From the NCBI GenBank assembly GCA_932521035.1, contig OW051496.1, positions 4,154,001 through 4,218,000 on the forward strand: a stretch of DNA of 64,000 bases. The letters are read 5' to 3'. The translations under genes and the position numbers were made by a program. Position 1 is the stretch's first letter, and each line of letters begins with the position of its first letter. Shown in pieces: positions 48,001 through 64,000 of the stretch. The stretch is from Oscheius dolichura. Lineage: Eukaryota; Nematoda; Chromadorea; Rhabditida; Rhabditidae. The notes beneath the pieces are model-generated. The model saw only the letters and a list, made by a program, of their open reading frames with translations, was not told the DNA's origin and ran no database searches.

Positions 48001-51000
48001 TGTCATGCGGATAGATATTCTTCTTCTAGTTATTCCTACTGTAGCTGCTTTACGGCTAGGTAAGTCTTTCTTTTCCCAAAAATACAGCTGCCCCGGGGTG
48101 TAGAGTCTGCCTTGGCTATCCTCCTCTGGGCATCCTCCCAGTAGCTCTTCCCCTAACTTTCCCAACCTGCCGTGCTCGTATCGTCTCCGGCTATATGCGC
48201 AGCTGTCTAATCACATAAGCCCTTTCATCTGAGGTCTGCTCCGCTCCACCGGAAATTGCAGGATATGACTGAAAATGCACTCCCAGAGGAGTTTTGGAAT
48301 TTGCACACGTACGTCCACGGCGGCGACGCGACTAATATAGCCGTTTGTGACCTCTTGATATACGGGAGGATGGCTCGGCGGCTATTCTTTCTATTACTCT
48401 CTTGTTGTTTTGAAGGAGGAGGAGCGGGTGAACATGAGTAGGCAGACAACACAAAGTAATAATTCCGGCTCGTCTTCTCTCTATTTACGATCAAGTTTCT
48501 GTTCGTTTTATGCCCGGCGCCCGGCTGCCCGATTTACGATGTGGTGTTTCTCGCGCATAACTCTGATTAGTAGAAGAGGAGGGGGAGACGGTCGCCTCTC
48601 TGATATTAGCATAATTCGGGGCTGTTTGTCCTTAAAAATAGCCGAAGATAATGAGCAGTTTTGCCGCAATGAGCGCTAATCTCAGGCTGGTGGCCGGCCG
48701 ACGGGGTCACATCCCGGGGGTGAGATGGCCGGAACCAGGAGATCCACAAGTACTGGAGGATAGAGCAGAGATTTATCCCTCTTTCTTTGTCGTCGGTTAA
48801 ATTCTCCCAGCCCGCGCACAAACAGATGTCAAATGGTTACGGAATGACAAAAACAGCCAGGAGGGGCCATTTGTCTTGTCCTTTTCCCAGGTTACACTCT
48901 CTGCCCGGAGGATGAGCTCACAATTTATGACAAGGGAACGGCCGACACCCCGGATGAATTATACAGTATCCCATTATATGCAGCCGGAAATTTGGGACCA
49001 CAACACGCGATGAGTCCCCTTTCTCAATGGGCCACCACCGCTAACGACTAGGTCGTAAAATGGGCAGAGGAGAAAGGAACAGTGGAACATAGGGCACGAC
49101 ACTAATTGAATTTGGGAGTGGAGGAGGACAGCACAATCTCGGGGACTCTGTCCTCCCTTTTTGAATGAGTTGACCTCTTATTTATCTGAACACGGCCCAT
49201 TTTATGTCTCTTTATGTGGGAATTAGAGCCACAAAATGGCAATAAGACCGTGAGAGGCGTCTCTGCCCTTGAAATGGGGGGATTCTCACCCGGTATGGTC
49301 AGCGAAGTGCATCCCTCTCTCAATCCTCTCAATACTAATCCGGATATAAATCAGAACTTATATCTGTCCGTGTCGAGTTGTTTATAATCCGATGAGGGCG
49401 GCTCGGCCTTTGACTAGCTGCCGGTGTGGGCAACAGACGGCACACTGCCGATACCGCCCGGCTGGAATATTCTATCACTACCAGGGCGGCGGGAGAGGGG
49501 GGCATCCCGGAGGTCAACCTGTAAATTTGAAAGCGGGAGTGTCATTAGTTTCCCTTCAAATTCGTCGTATCTGTCATCTCGTCGGATTCAGCCAGCTGTG
49601 TCGTCGCACCTGGCCGTCTTCCCTGACCCAAAACCCCACCGGGCCGCCGCCACAAAGAATTCGCGCCCCATTGCCCAATATTAGCTGCCGGGAGGAGGAG
49701 GTTGGCCGAGTTGTGATTTCTTGACTGACAAATAGATTACGACCCCGAAAGGTCTCCTCCGTGTGGTCCGTCCCGGGGAGTCAAAGAATATAAATAGCTG
49801 TCCGTTATCCCGGGGGAAGCACAAATATGGCGGTTGCGTAGATTAGAGGGGGCCAGCCGAGAGTTACTCTTATTTATGGGCCGTAGTAACTGTCTCTCTC
49901 TCCAAAATGATAATATTGATACAGGGAGATCCCCGACCGGTGATAGCCTCGGATGACCTTATCCTCCCGGGTCGTTGTACTAATAGTCGTGGCCATATCC
50001 ACTGATTTATGAGAAGAGAGACGACAACGTTTCAGATGAGTGCCCCTCCTCGGCTCTGGGCATGGAGTCCGGTGACATCGCGGACGGCCAGCTGACGGCC
50101 AGTAGCAGTTTCGACAAGCAGAGTGTCGGCCCACAGAATGCCAGGTAGGTAGAGTTTAGAGGGAGGATCACGTCCTCCAATTTCACAGGAGGATCCCCCC
50201 GGATATTTACAGCGGGCCCCCCTCTTACAACAGATATTTTGTCATCGCGTTTGATAGATTACTCTCGCGACGGATTGGTCAGATAACACGGGCCGAGAGA
50301 GTAATTGCCTCGAACTTCGACGGATATTCTCCTAGGGGGAGGGCAGGGGGAGAGCTCCCCCTATTAGCACCTTTGCATGGGGAATGTGCTCATTGTACCT
50401 GTTGTTCGAGGGGCGCCTAATGGTCGGTGTGATTAGCCCTCTCGGCCCCCATGTGCTCTCATTTTGGAATGCAAATAGGGGGACAAGGATAATTAGGAAA
50501 GGGAGCGAGGGAGAGGGGTCCTCTTAACTTCATTATGGTAATATTTCAGGATACGGACGGAACAGGCCTCTGGAGCATGGTGTCCCAAGCCACAGATCCA
50601 AGGCAGCTCCTACGAGTTCTTACAGGTTTGTTCTCTCTCCTCGTAATCCTTCCTATTAGCACAAGTTAGTCTGGGGCATTTAGGATTACGAGCGGGACCT
50701 CGTTGTTTATTCAGAGCTCCGAACAACGAGAGGTCACCTGTCTTCTGGGCAAATACCGCGCTTTTCACACCCATTATAGGTGGCACATCCTATTGCCCGG
50801 GTGGCTTTGGCGGCACGGGGGACGAGTCAAAAGAAGGAGACGGTTACAGATAAACCTCGAGAAGACACACGTGATTACGGCCATCGAGACACAGGGACGG
50901 TTCGGGAACGGCACTGGGAGGGAATACGCCACGGAGTACATGGTGGACTACCTCCGGCCGGGGAGCAAGTGGATCCGGTACAAGAACAGGACCGGGCATA

Positions 51001-53849
51001 CGGTAATATTCATTTTGTTCCCTTCGAAAACGACGTTTCAGTATATGTCAGCTAATTTGGATACAACGACGGCCGTCTTCCGTGCCCTCGATCCTCCCAT
51101 CACCGCTTCCCGTCTCCGAATCGTCCCCCATTCCAAGAGTACCCGGACCGTCTGCCTTCGAGCAGAGATATATGGCTGTCCTCAGAAAGGTACACCTCCT
51201 TTTTTATGAATCAAAGAGTGTCTCTAGATGGACTACTGTACTATTCCACGATTCCGGAAGGCTCTCGGATAGGTGACCAAGACTTTCGAGATCATCTCTT
51301 CGAAGAAAGCGAACTGTTTACCGATACGGGCACTAAACGGTATGGTTTATTTGAGAAGGGGGAACAGAGACCATTTCAGAGGACTTGGTCTCCTGTCTGA
51401 TGGCTATGTGGCCAACGGCTCGCCGTTTGACGTCTCGCATCCGAATGGATCGTGGATAGGATGGAATAAACACCACACAGGTACTTTTAGTTGTTCAAAA
51501 GGGGGCAATTCAATGTTTCAGGAGGGACAGTGACGTTGCTGTTCGAATTTGACCAGCTGAGGAACTTCTCCGAGATCTTGTTCGCCGCCTATGGCCATCG
51601 GATGGACAGCATTGACGTTATCTTCAGGTTGGTCCCAATCCTCCTTCTTTCATTTGCTTCCATTTCAGTCAAGATGGGGCCAACTTCCCTCTCTCGTCGC
51701 AAATCTCCACTTTGGATAGACAAGCGGCCAATTCTACCGAGAAACGGTATTCCTCCCTTCTCTTTTTCTCATTTTCCGCTCTTTAGATATGACCTTCGAG
51801 TTCCACTTCACCGACGAATGGCGAGAAAAGTCCGAGCAACCATCAAATTCCCCGGCGAGTGGCTCTTCCTCACCGAAATTCACTTCTCCTCCGGTATGTT
51901 TCAGTCTCCCCTCGAATAGTCCACCTCCTCCTCCTCTCCCTGTAGTTAGAGACCAGAGAAAGTAATGAAAGTCCCGAGTTTTTAGAAGCAATAGAACAGT
52001 TGCCTGAAGACTACGACGGTGAGTTGGTTGCCCTCTCCGAAAAGAGACTAATAACTTCTCCAAATGGCTAGATCAGACAGTAGACCGAGTGTTGTGCGCG
52101 CCTCTATGACTATCCTTTTTCCTGTTCCTATGTTATTTTTCCTCGTAAAACATAGAAGAGTCAGTTCTTTTCAGTCTCTGCCAACCAAACAGAAGCAGTA
52201 GACACCCAATCGGCCGACGAGAAGATCACCCCCGTAGACCAGAGAGCCGTCAGTATTGGAGGTGAGACTGTTTTCTCCTCCCTTGACTTCCTCCCCTTCC
52301 AGGCCTCTGCATAGCCTTCCTCGTGTTGATCCTCTGTATTTGTTGTGTCTTTTGCGTACGGAGAAGGGAAAAGGCGGAAAAGATCCATGAAAACGAGAGG
52401 GATGTCAAGAAGAGGCTGGTCACAATCCATCACGAGGGGAAATTTGTCACACAGCTGCAGCCATACGAATTTATGAACTTCTACGGGACAGAGAAGACCA
52501 CCAGCACCAGGTAGATTTGCCCCTTTTTCTATAATTTAATTAATTGTTTTTAGTGTCTCAACGAAGAGCAGCTCCTCTAATGAGAAGATACAGCCGACCC
52601 TTAACGATATCCACTTCCCTCCTCCGCCTCCCTGGACTCCTGGTTTGTTCCTTCTTGTAGCACAGTAGACATCAATTCAGAGGATCGAATCTATGCCGAG
52701 CCGTGTGTCTCAAACCATGTGAGCACGCTTCCCCTCCCTCCAAGGAAGCCCCTGGAACTGAAGGGGACGATGACAGCCCACAGGGTGCGGCACACCGTGT
52801 CGGCCAACAACGACGCCCTGCACTATGCCACGGGGAACCTCCTTGACTCCCATGGGTAAGTTCTTCGCTATTTTTATTGTTATCTCTATTATTCTAGTGA
52901 GCCGAAAGTGGAGAAAGTTCCCTACGCGTCGATTCGCTTCCGGCCGAATCCTCTGGGCGAGGGATTGTTCACTGTCGTCACCGAATGCATCGTCCCGGGA
53001 AAAGGACACGCCGTCTACAAACGAGCCAAGGATCTGACAAACGCCCGGAGCAGGTAAATTCTTGTGTTTTTATGGAGGATAAGTGTGTACATTTACAGGA
53101 AGGCCCTAAAAGATGAGCTACGAACGCTGTCTCTCTGCTCCCACCCGAATGTGGTCCAACTCCTCGGGCAGGATGAAAACAACGGATTGTTGTTAGAATT
53201 CGTCCAGAGGGGAAATGCTCGACAGTTTTTAAGGAACGGACACGAACTACAGTAACCTCCATCTTCTTTCATAGTCTAAAAATGATCCAGGCTATCCCAA
53301 CTCCTGTCAATCTGTGCTGATATTTGTGCGGGAATGCTCCACCTAGAATCCAAGGGACTTGTCCATGGCCACCTCACCCCGACACATGTTCTACTGGATG
53401 AGAAGTTGAATGCTAAGGTCTGCTCTCCGAGAGGACCCTCTCATCCGGCTCTGCTTCGGTACAGCGCGCCCGAGAGCATTTTATCAGTAAGTCTCCTTCC
53501 CGTTCTCTCTAATAGAACCTTCAGAATCGATTCTCTTCCTCTTCCGATGCTTGGGCCTTTAGCGTGACAGCCTGGGAAATTTTAGAAAATTGTAAATCCG
53601 TTCCTCTGGATGGCTTTTCCAACGAGGAGATTGTCCGAAACGCCGAAAAGATCATCGCTGGTGATCCAGAAGCAGTACTATTCAATATTTCCTACTCAAA
53701 AATCGGTTCAGATCTTCCCCATCATTCCGGAATGCGTCCCCCGCGGTCTCCGAGAGGTGCTCGACCGTTGTTTCGACGCGGAGCCCCGCCACCGACCGGC
53801 CTTCTCCTCCCTCTACACTTTCATCAGTCGATTCCATGCCACCCATTAG
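45060..53849 (+). CDS. Discoidin-domain receptor with degenerate (pseudo)kinase domain
   Basis: The proposed exon 1 (45060-45186) encodes a signal peptide (ACILLLLCLSTAVCQ) and ends in phase 1, matching the acceptor at 50035. Nineteen exons follow: 50036-50144, 50550-50625, 50850-51002, 51042-51189, 51228-51339, 51380-51480, 51522-51627, 51669-51746, 51787-51893, 51986-52018, 52175-52261, 52303-52510, 52554-52642, 52681-52855, 52898-53053, 53099-53251, 53291-53486, 53525-53674 and 53712-53849. The total is about 833 residues. A discoidin domain (ALGMESG, ETQGRFGNGTGREYA, VCLRAEIYGC), a DS-like domain (DGLLYYS, GGLGLLSDGY), a helix near 413-431 (GLCIAFLVLILCICCVF) and a kinase-like fold follow. 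The kinase has GEGLFT, but HRD reads HGH, DFG is missing and the activation loop is about 20 residues. Family role: collagen-receptor signalling. Exon 1 is less certain than the rest. Confidence 0.88.
45187..50035. other. Proposed 4.85-kb first intron of the DDR gene
   Basis: No exon, RNA gene or transposon is recognised. The plus strand is pyrimidine-biased to about 48.2 kb and mixed after that. It is about 100 times longer than typical introns in this window, so it may contain enhancers or unrecognised small genes. It counts as an intron only if the signal-peptide exon at 45060 belongs to this gene. Confidence 0.4.
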
Positions 53850-54077
53850 TCTCTTCCTTTTCCTCTTTTCCGTAGGTGCTCCTCTATCTCTCAGGGAATA
53901 GTGTCTTCCTTCCTCCTCCTCATCACAGTCACAGACGTGTATCTCCCTCCTCCTTCCTCTCTCCTCTGCCTTATCCTGTCTCTCCTCCTCCCACCTCTAT
54001 GACCACCATTACGAGTATCTCTTTCTTTATTCAGATATATAAATTTTCGCTATTTTTACCCATTTGAAGTAAGCAGA

Positions 54078-59948
<5,871 letters not shown>

Positions 59949-60680
59949 TCAAAGGGGGAGCGGGGGCCGTCGTCTCCTTTCTCTGGTCTCAGTGGTCTGC
60001 AACACGGGGCAAAGTAGCAACTGGGAGGAGTATTATTAGAAATCGAGAAAGAGTAGAAAAAGTAGACCCGTCACCGGGGCAGTCAAAAGGTTACGAGGAA
60101 AGAGAAAAAGAAGCCGAATGGTTCGATAGGAAATAGATCCTGATGTCTGAACTGGTGGGAAAGCACACCGGGATGCGATTGCCTCCTGCGTAAACGAGAC
60201 AAGGTCAAAAAGTGACGTCACTCTGAGCTTTGGGGTGGGGAGGCTGCTGCTACTGGCCAAATGGGGCAGAAGCTTAAAAAAGAGAGATACGATAATAGAC
60301 GACAGTCTGATAAAGATACAGCATTAATAGACGACAGTCTGATAAAGATACAGCATTTCAAAAGCCAGACGAAAAGCTCCGAAAGTGAGGGAGACACGTG
60401 AGTTGTTTGTTGTACTAAGAGAGAGGAGGGAACGGTCAGGTAGACAGGGGCCGATAAGCTGATAAACACTGGGACATGACCTCCGGGGAAGGGGAAGGGG
60501 ATTCGAGACGATAGGTACGACAAATGATGACAGGAGAAGTAGTCGTTGTTTATGTGGGGGAACGGACAGCAGATAAGGGCGGCCGGTGGAGGAGGCCAGC
60601 CAGAAGCAGGAGGAGATAGCCAGGAGAGCAGACGGCCAGCGAAACAACTGCTGCTGGTATTATTTGCATGGGCGCCATTT
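59949..60680. other. Upstream region of the ABC transporter
   Basis: A divergent promoter region. A 24-bp phrase (agacgacagtctgataaagata and neighbours) is repeated in tandem at about 60297-60357, unit about 32 bp, two copies. No supported exon is found. Confidence 0.45.
60297..60360. repeat. Two-copy tandem repeat, unit about 32 bp
   Basis: The phrase tagacgacagtctgataaag followed by atacagcatt occurs twice in succession upstream of the ABC transporter start. The copies look identical over about 30 bp, so the duplication is recent. Confidence 0.8.
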
Positions 60681-61405
60681 TGCCCCCGATTTGAACCGGG
60701 AACAGTCCCGATCTGTGATCGGATCATTCGCGTCAAGTTGACTCTAGCCAGAGATCAGCCGGCTGGGATGTGGTTTAGAATAGGAAGGACGAGGGAAAGG
60801 TGGCCATTTGGGGAGACTATTTCGATAGAGATCAGGGCCAATGGAGCAGTTCTGGGCGGGTGGCAAGTAACACAAATACAAGTGTACACAAGAGCATAAT
60901 AAAAGCGCAGATCAGCACCAAACGCCAACTCGGTGGAACGACTATCTTATCGTCCTCCACAGCTGGGACGACGGGGTGGCAGAGCCTGATTGACCTCGTT
61001 ATGATCTGAGAGGTAATTCAGAGAAAGCCCCAGCTGCCCCGACTAGTAGCAGTATTCCCGAGAGAATTTTCGACAGAAAACAGATACTTTTCTCTAGTTT
61101 CTCTTCTCACAGGTCTGAATCCTCTGGCCATGCCCCGTGGATCTCCGAGGAGCCATCTTCTGGGATGATTTGGTCTCCCGGCTGGCTGGCAACCTATGAC
61201 TTTCGGGATCTCTTCTTGGTCCAATCCCTCGCGCAAAAGAAGATCTCCCTAGCCCGTGTCTTCCACCAGCTAAATTCCTCTGTGATTGTGAGTTTAACTG
61301 TTTTCTTTATGTCTCCCAATAGGCTGCCTACTTGTGTTTCCGTTTCGGCCCGTCGTTTAACCGCCGATGTGAACTGGCTGCATTAGAGCAACCAACAGTA
61401 TTTTT
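60680..61405 (+). CDS. Weak candidate gene of unknown function
   Basis: A plus-strand exon about 61112-61288 (SEEPSSGMIWSPGWLATYDF and on) ends at a GTGAGT donor and joins in phase through a cccaatag acceptor to a final exon reading AAYLCFRFGPSFNRRCELAA, with TAA near 61405. An open block upstream (about 60690-60868: MWFRIGRTRERWPFGETISI) with a GTAACA donor may be an earlier exon, but phase and linkage were not resolved. No AATAAA is seen after the stop. I recognise no domain. It could be a real divergent gene or a decayed one. Confidence 0.35.
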
Positions 61406-61568
61406 TTAAAATTTGATAAACAAATTTCTCTTTGTTAATGTAAAATACAGTACTTTTAATGGTATCACAAGTTGCAGATACAGATGAAGGCAGAGAAACC
61501 GCCTTTGAGCGGGACAAGAGACGAGCAGGCAAGCTTTTCCCGGTATTTTTCAGTTTTTCTTGATTCAG

Positions 61569-62808
61569 ATGCCACAAAGACTTGCTCCACTCTTTGAAGA
61601 AGATCAGGCCACTGAGGGGATCGGGTCACTGGCCCTAGAAGATCAGGTACAGCCGCGAAAATCGTTGATTTATTGATGTTTCCTTTCTCCAGCCCGAAGT
61701 TCTTGAAGCATTCCGCGAAAAATGGAAGCAAGAGCTGGCCAAGCCAAAAAAAGATCCTGTGAATGAGGAGAAAAGGGAAGAAGAGGTAACTTTTAGTCCT
61801 TCTGATTAATTTGACTGGAATTCCAGGCTCGTGCTCTCTTCCTCCAGGGGGTGGAGTGTGAAAAACGGGGGGAGATGTCCGAAGCGGTACACAAATACAC
61901 CCGAGCAATGAAACTCGTCCCGGACATCGAGCGAAAGGTTGATCCACATGTTACTGTAAGTCTGTTCTTCAATTTTTTAAATAGATTTCCTCTCTCCAGG
62001 TTCCTAGAGCCCGTTCCTCTTCCCGGGCCAGAGGGAATTCGAGGGCGAGAGATCCGGAATCAGACAACAACCTTTTGAGGAGCTTTCAAAATAGGATTTC
62101 GGAACGAGGAACGCGATTTCTATCATCTGGAGATGGTGAGATTCATTTTATTTTATCTTTTATCCATTGCTTTAGCCTCTTCCTGCCTCTTGAACAAACT
62201 GCCGCTGGAGATCCTCGACCTGATCCTTCGCTATTCCCTGGGAAATGAACTGAATGTGCGTCAACTGGAATCGCTTTCAGAGGTCTCGTCCGGAATGTAC
62301 CTGGTGGCCAGGTAGCGTCTCCTTCCCTTTTCATTTATAACGTCTCTTCTCAGGGGCAACGAGCTGTGGAGGCAGATTCATTTCCGTTCTCTCGGTGTCA
62401 ATCAGAACCACTACCAGGATCCGACCATCAACTGGAGGGAACTGTACCTCAGCCATCCACATCTTCGGTTCGAGGGAGTCTACCTCTCCAAGATCACCTA
62501 CATCAAACACGGGGAGACTGGCTTCCAGGTGGGCACCCTATCCCTTTTTATTTAATAAGTTATTTATCCTCCAGGACAGCAACTATCGCCCTTGGCATAC
62601 GGTAGTCTACCTACGTCTGATTCGATTCTTTGCGGATGGCTTGGCTCTGATGACAACCTCCTCCGATCTTCCGCAAGTCGCTGTCAATCTCCTGAAGTAC
62701 AAGACCCCGCTAAAGGCCGATACGACCATCTCCAGCGGGGCATGGTACCAGGAGGACGAAAGGATCATTCTCCAGGTGGGACGGCTACATAAAGGGGCAG
62801 AAGTCTAG
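61569..62808 (+). CDS. FBXO9-like TPR and F-box protein
   Basis: Exons 61569-61646, 61693-61785, 61827-61955, 62000-62135, 62176-62311, 62354-62528 and 62575-62808 give 326 residues. A TPR-like pair of helices (ARALFLQGVECEKRGEMSEA, then TRAMKLVPDIE) is followed by an F-box (LNKLPLEILDLILRYSLGNE) and the FBXO9 C-terminal fold (WRELYLSHPHLRFEGVYLSK, then LRLIRFFADGLALMTT). FBXO9 is an SCF adaptor that in vertebrates targets the TTI1-TEL2 complex. The protein stops shortly after ISSGAWYQEDERIILQ, about 80 residues short of the vertebrate C-terminus; no further exon is evident before the convergent kinase gene. The ATG abuts a gattcag acceptor, suggesting trans-splicing. Confidence 0.9.
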
Positions 62809-63046
62809 AAGAGGTCCCTTTATGGGTGATGGGCCGGGACGCCCGGACTACCCCAGCCTGTTGGTCAAGGACCACGCCAAGTGTCGCGCATGGATAAAAA
62901 AGCTGATACAACAGGGGCATCGAAAAGAAGAGAAGAAGAAGGTGAAGAAGGGAAGGCACGCCCCGGCCCCGATACCCCTGCCCGAGAAAATAAGAAAAGA
63001 AGAACAACATCTGTTTATTCCCAGTTGTATCTTTCATGTGTTTCTA

Positions 63047-64000
63047 CTACTTGAGAGGAGCCACCATCCAGGGGAAGAAGTCCTTCCACTTGGCGACGAC
63101 TTCAGCCATGGTGGGGCGCTGCTGAGGAGTGCCACTCAAGACGCTGCTCATGAGGAACTCCTTCACTTCATTGCGGACGGCATCGGGATAGGGGTACCGA
63201 TAGCCGATAACCACCTGCCTAGCCACGTCAGCTACACTCATTGCAGGATACGGCTCAGCGCCGTCACTGTAGATTTCCCAGACCATAATCCCGTAGGCCC
63301 AGACGTCGGTCTTCTGGGTGAAGCAGGCCGTACTAAGCACTTCCGGGGCCAGCCATCTGATGGGGACACGGGAGTGAGGCTCCATCTGGAAGCTGGTTCC
63401 TTCTCGGGACAGGCCGAAGTCGGCAATCTTAACGTTATTATTGCCATAGAGGCAATTCCTAGCGGCTATGTCCCGATGAAGGACGTTGTGCCGATGGATG
63501 TAGTCCAGGCCCCAGGCCGCCTGGATCATCATTTCCGTCAGCTTCTCCGGGGGCTGTTTCACTTTCTTGAGGTACGAGTCCAAGGCGCCCTCGCTGCAAA
63601 CTTCCATCAGCACCATCAGCGGCTCCTGAAGCGTGGCCACACCATAGAACCTGAAACTGCAGTACGCCGAAAAGCGAGAGAATAGCCCACTTGACGACGT
63701 TAGGGTGGTCGAATCGCCGCATCAACCTGGCCTCGGTCATGATCTCTTTGATCTGCTCCTTGGTTACAGTCTCCATCTTGGCCAGCTTGATGGCCACGGC
63801 CACCTCGATATATTCGGCGCTGGCCTTCGACGTCGCCGTTTTCCCGGTGGCATTGTGATTGGTGGTGGATTTAGCTACCTTGTTGGCGGTGCGTATCTTC
63901 AACGTGCCCAGAGAGACCTCGCCGAAGGCTCCCTCGCCCAGCTTCTTGCCCACTGTGATGTTCTCGTGTGCGTGTTCCCATGGCTGCCGCATGACCGGAA
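63047..64000 (-). CDS. Fer/SPE-8-group non-receptor tyrosine kinase, kinase domain (5-prime end outside window)
   Basis: Two minus-strand exons are visible: up to the window edge through 63691, and 63650-63047. The frame reads WEHAHENITVGKKLGEGAFG (Gly loop), VAVAIKLAK (catalytic Lys), HPNVVKFYGVA, LHRDIAARNCLYGNNNVKIADFGLSREG (in pieces: HRD and DFG intact), VPIRWLAPEV and ends DFFPWMVAPLK. All catalytic motifs are present, so an active kinase is expected. The WEHAH-x-I lead-in and EALMRRFDHPNVV-like pattern match the expanded nematode Fer-related group, which has an SH2 domain in front; that part lies beyond the right edge. A minus-strand AATAAA is at about 63013. Several members of this group act in sperm, which is an inference here. 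Confidence 0.93.

Noticed and set aside
60680-60710. tRNA T-arm-like segment on the minus strand (cccggttcaaatcgggg)
   Set aside because: The T-arm pairs, but no matching acceptor stem or A-box could be found at the right distance.
62822-63685. 287-codon plus frame
   Set aside because: Mostly antisense to the tyrosine kinase; the first 60 codons look protein-like but have no credible splice to the FBXO9-like gene.

Overview
The window is nuclear DNA from a nematode, most likely a free-living rhabditid relative of Caenorhabditis; the species cannot be named. The evidence is: compact genes cut by many 35-50 bp GT-AG introns; start codons sitting directly behind splice acceptors, as expected for spliced-leader trans-splicing; nematode-type families (fatty-acid-binding proteins, bestrophin, gut-type carboxylesterase, Fer-group tyrosine kinase, chemoreceptor-like 7TM genes); many dispersed TACTGTA/TACGGTA words; and a tract of A/T clusters spaced about 10 bp apart. 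All gene models below were spliced by hand from reading frame, phase and splice signals; there is no transcript support.

Layout. About 1-11 kb is gene-poor: dispersed and tandem repeats, periodic A/T-cluster DNA interrupted by GC-richer islands, and a cluster of TTCGAA words. About 11-13.6 kb carries minus-strand F-box-like sequences with a recent duplication. Next come a bestrophin gene (13.8-15.1 kb, +), ribosomal protein L10 (15.8-16.6 kb, +) and an orphan peptide-type GPCR (16.9-18.9 kb, -). About 19-28.2 kb is a purine-rich, gene-poor stretch with one MITE-like inverted repeat.

About 28.2-43.5 kb is gene-dense: two fatty-acid-binding protein genes (one cytosolic-type, one secreted), a type-B carboxylesterase (-), three members of an unnamed seven-TM family (34, 39 and 41 kb, all +), a small Cys-rich protein candidate, an acidic Pro/Glu-rich protein (-), and a chemoreceptor C-terminal remnant (-) lying between direct repeats. 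About 43.6-50 kb is pyrimidine-rich and is mostly the proposed 4.85 kb first intron of a discoidin-domain receptor gene (45.0-53.8 kb, +).

The right end holds a full-length MRP-type (ABCC) transporter (54.1-59.9 kb, -), a weak candidate gene (about 60.7-61.4 kb, +), an FBXO9-like TPR/F-box gene (61.6-62.8 kb, +) and the kinase domain of a Fer/SPE-8-type tyrosine kinase (-) that runs off the right edge.

Most genes are individually regulated housekeeping, transport or signalling genes and do not form one pathway. The most notable observations are a discoidin-domain receptor whose kinase domain has lost its HRD aspartate and its DFG motif (a predicted pseudokinase receptor), and the three-member seven-TM family with a shared intron-phase pattern.
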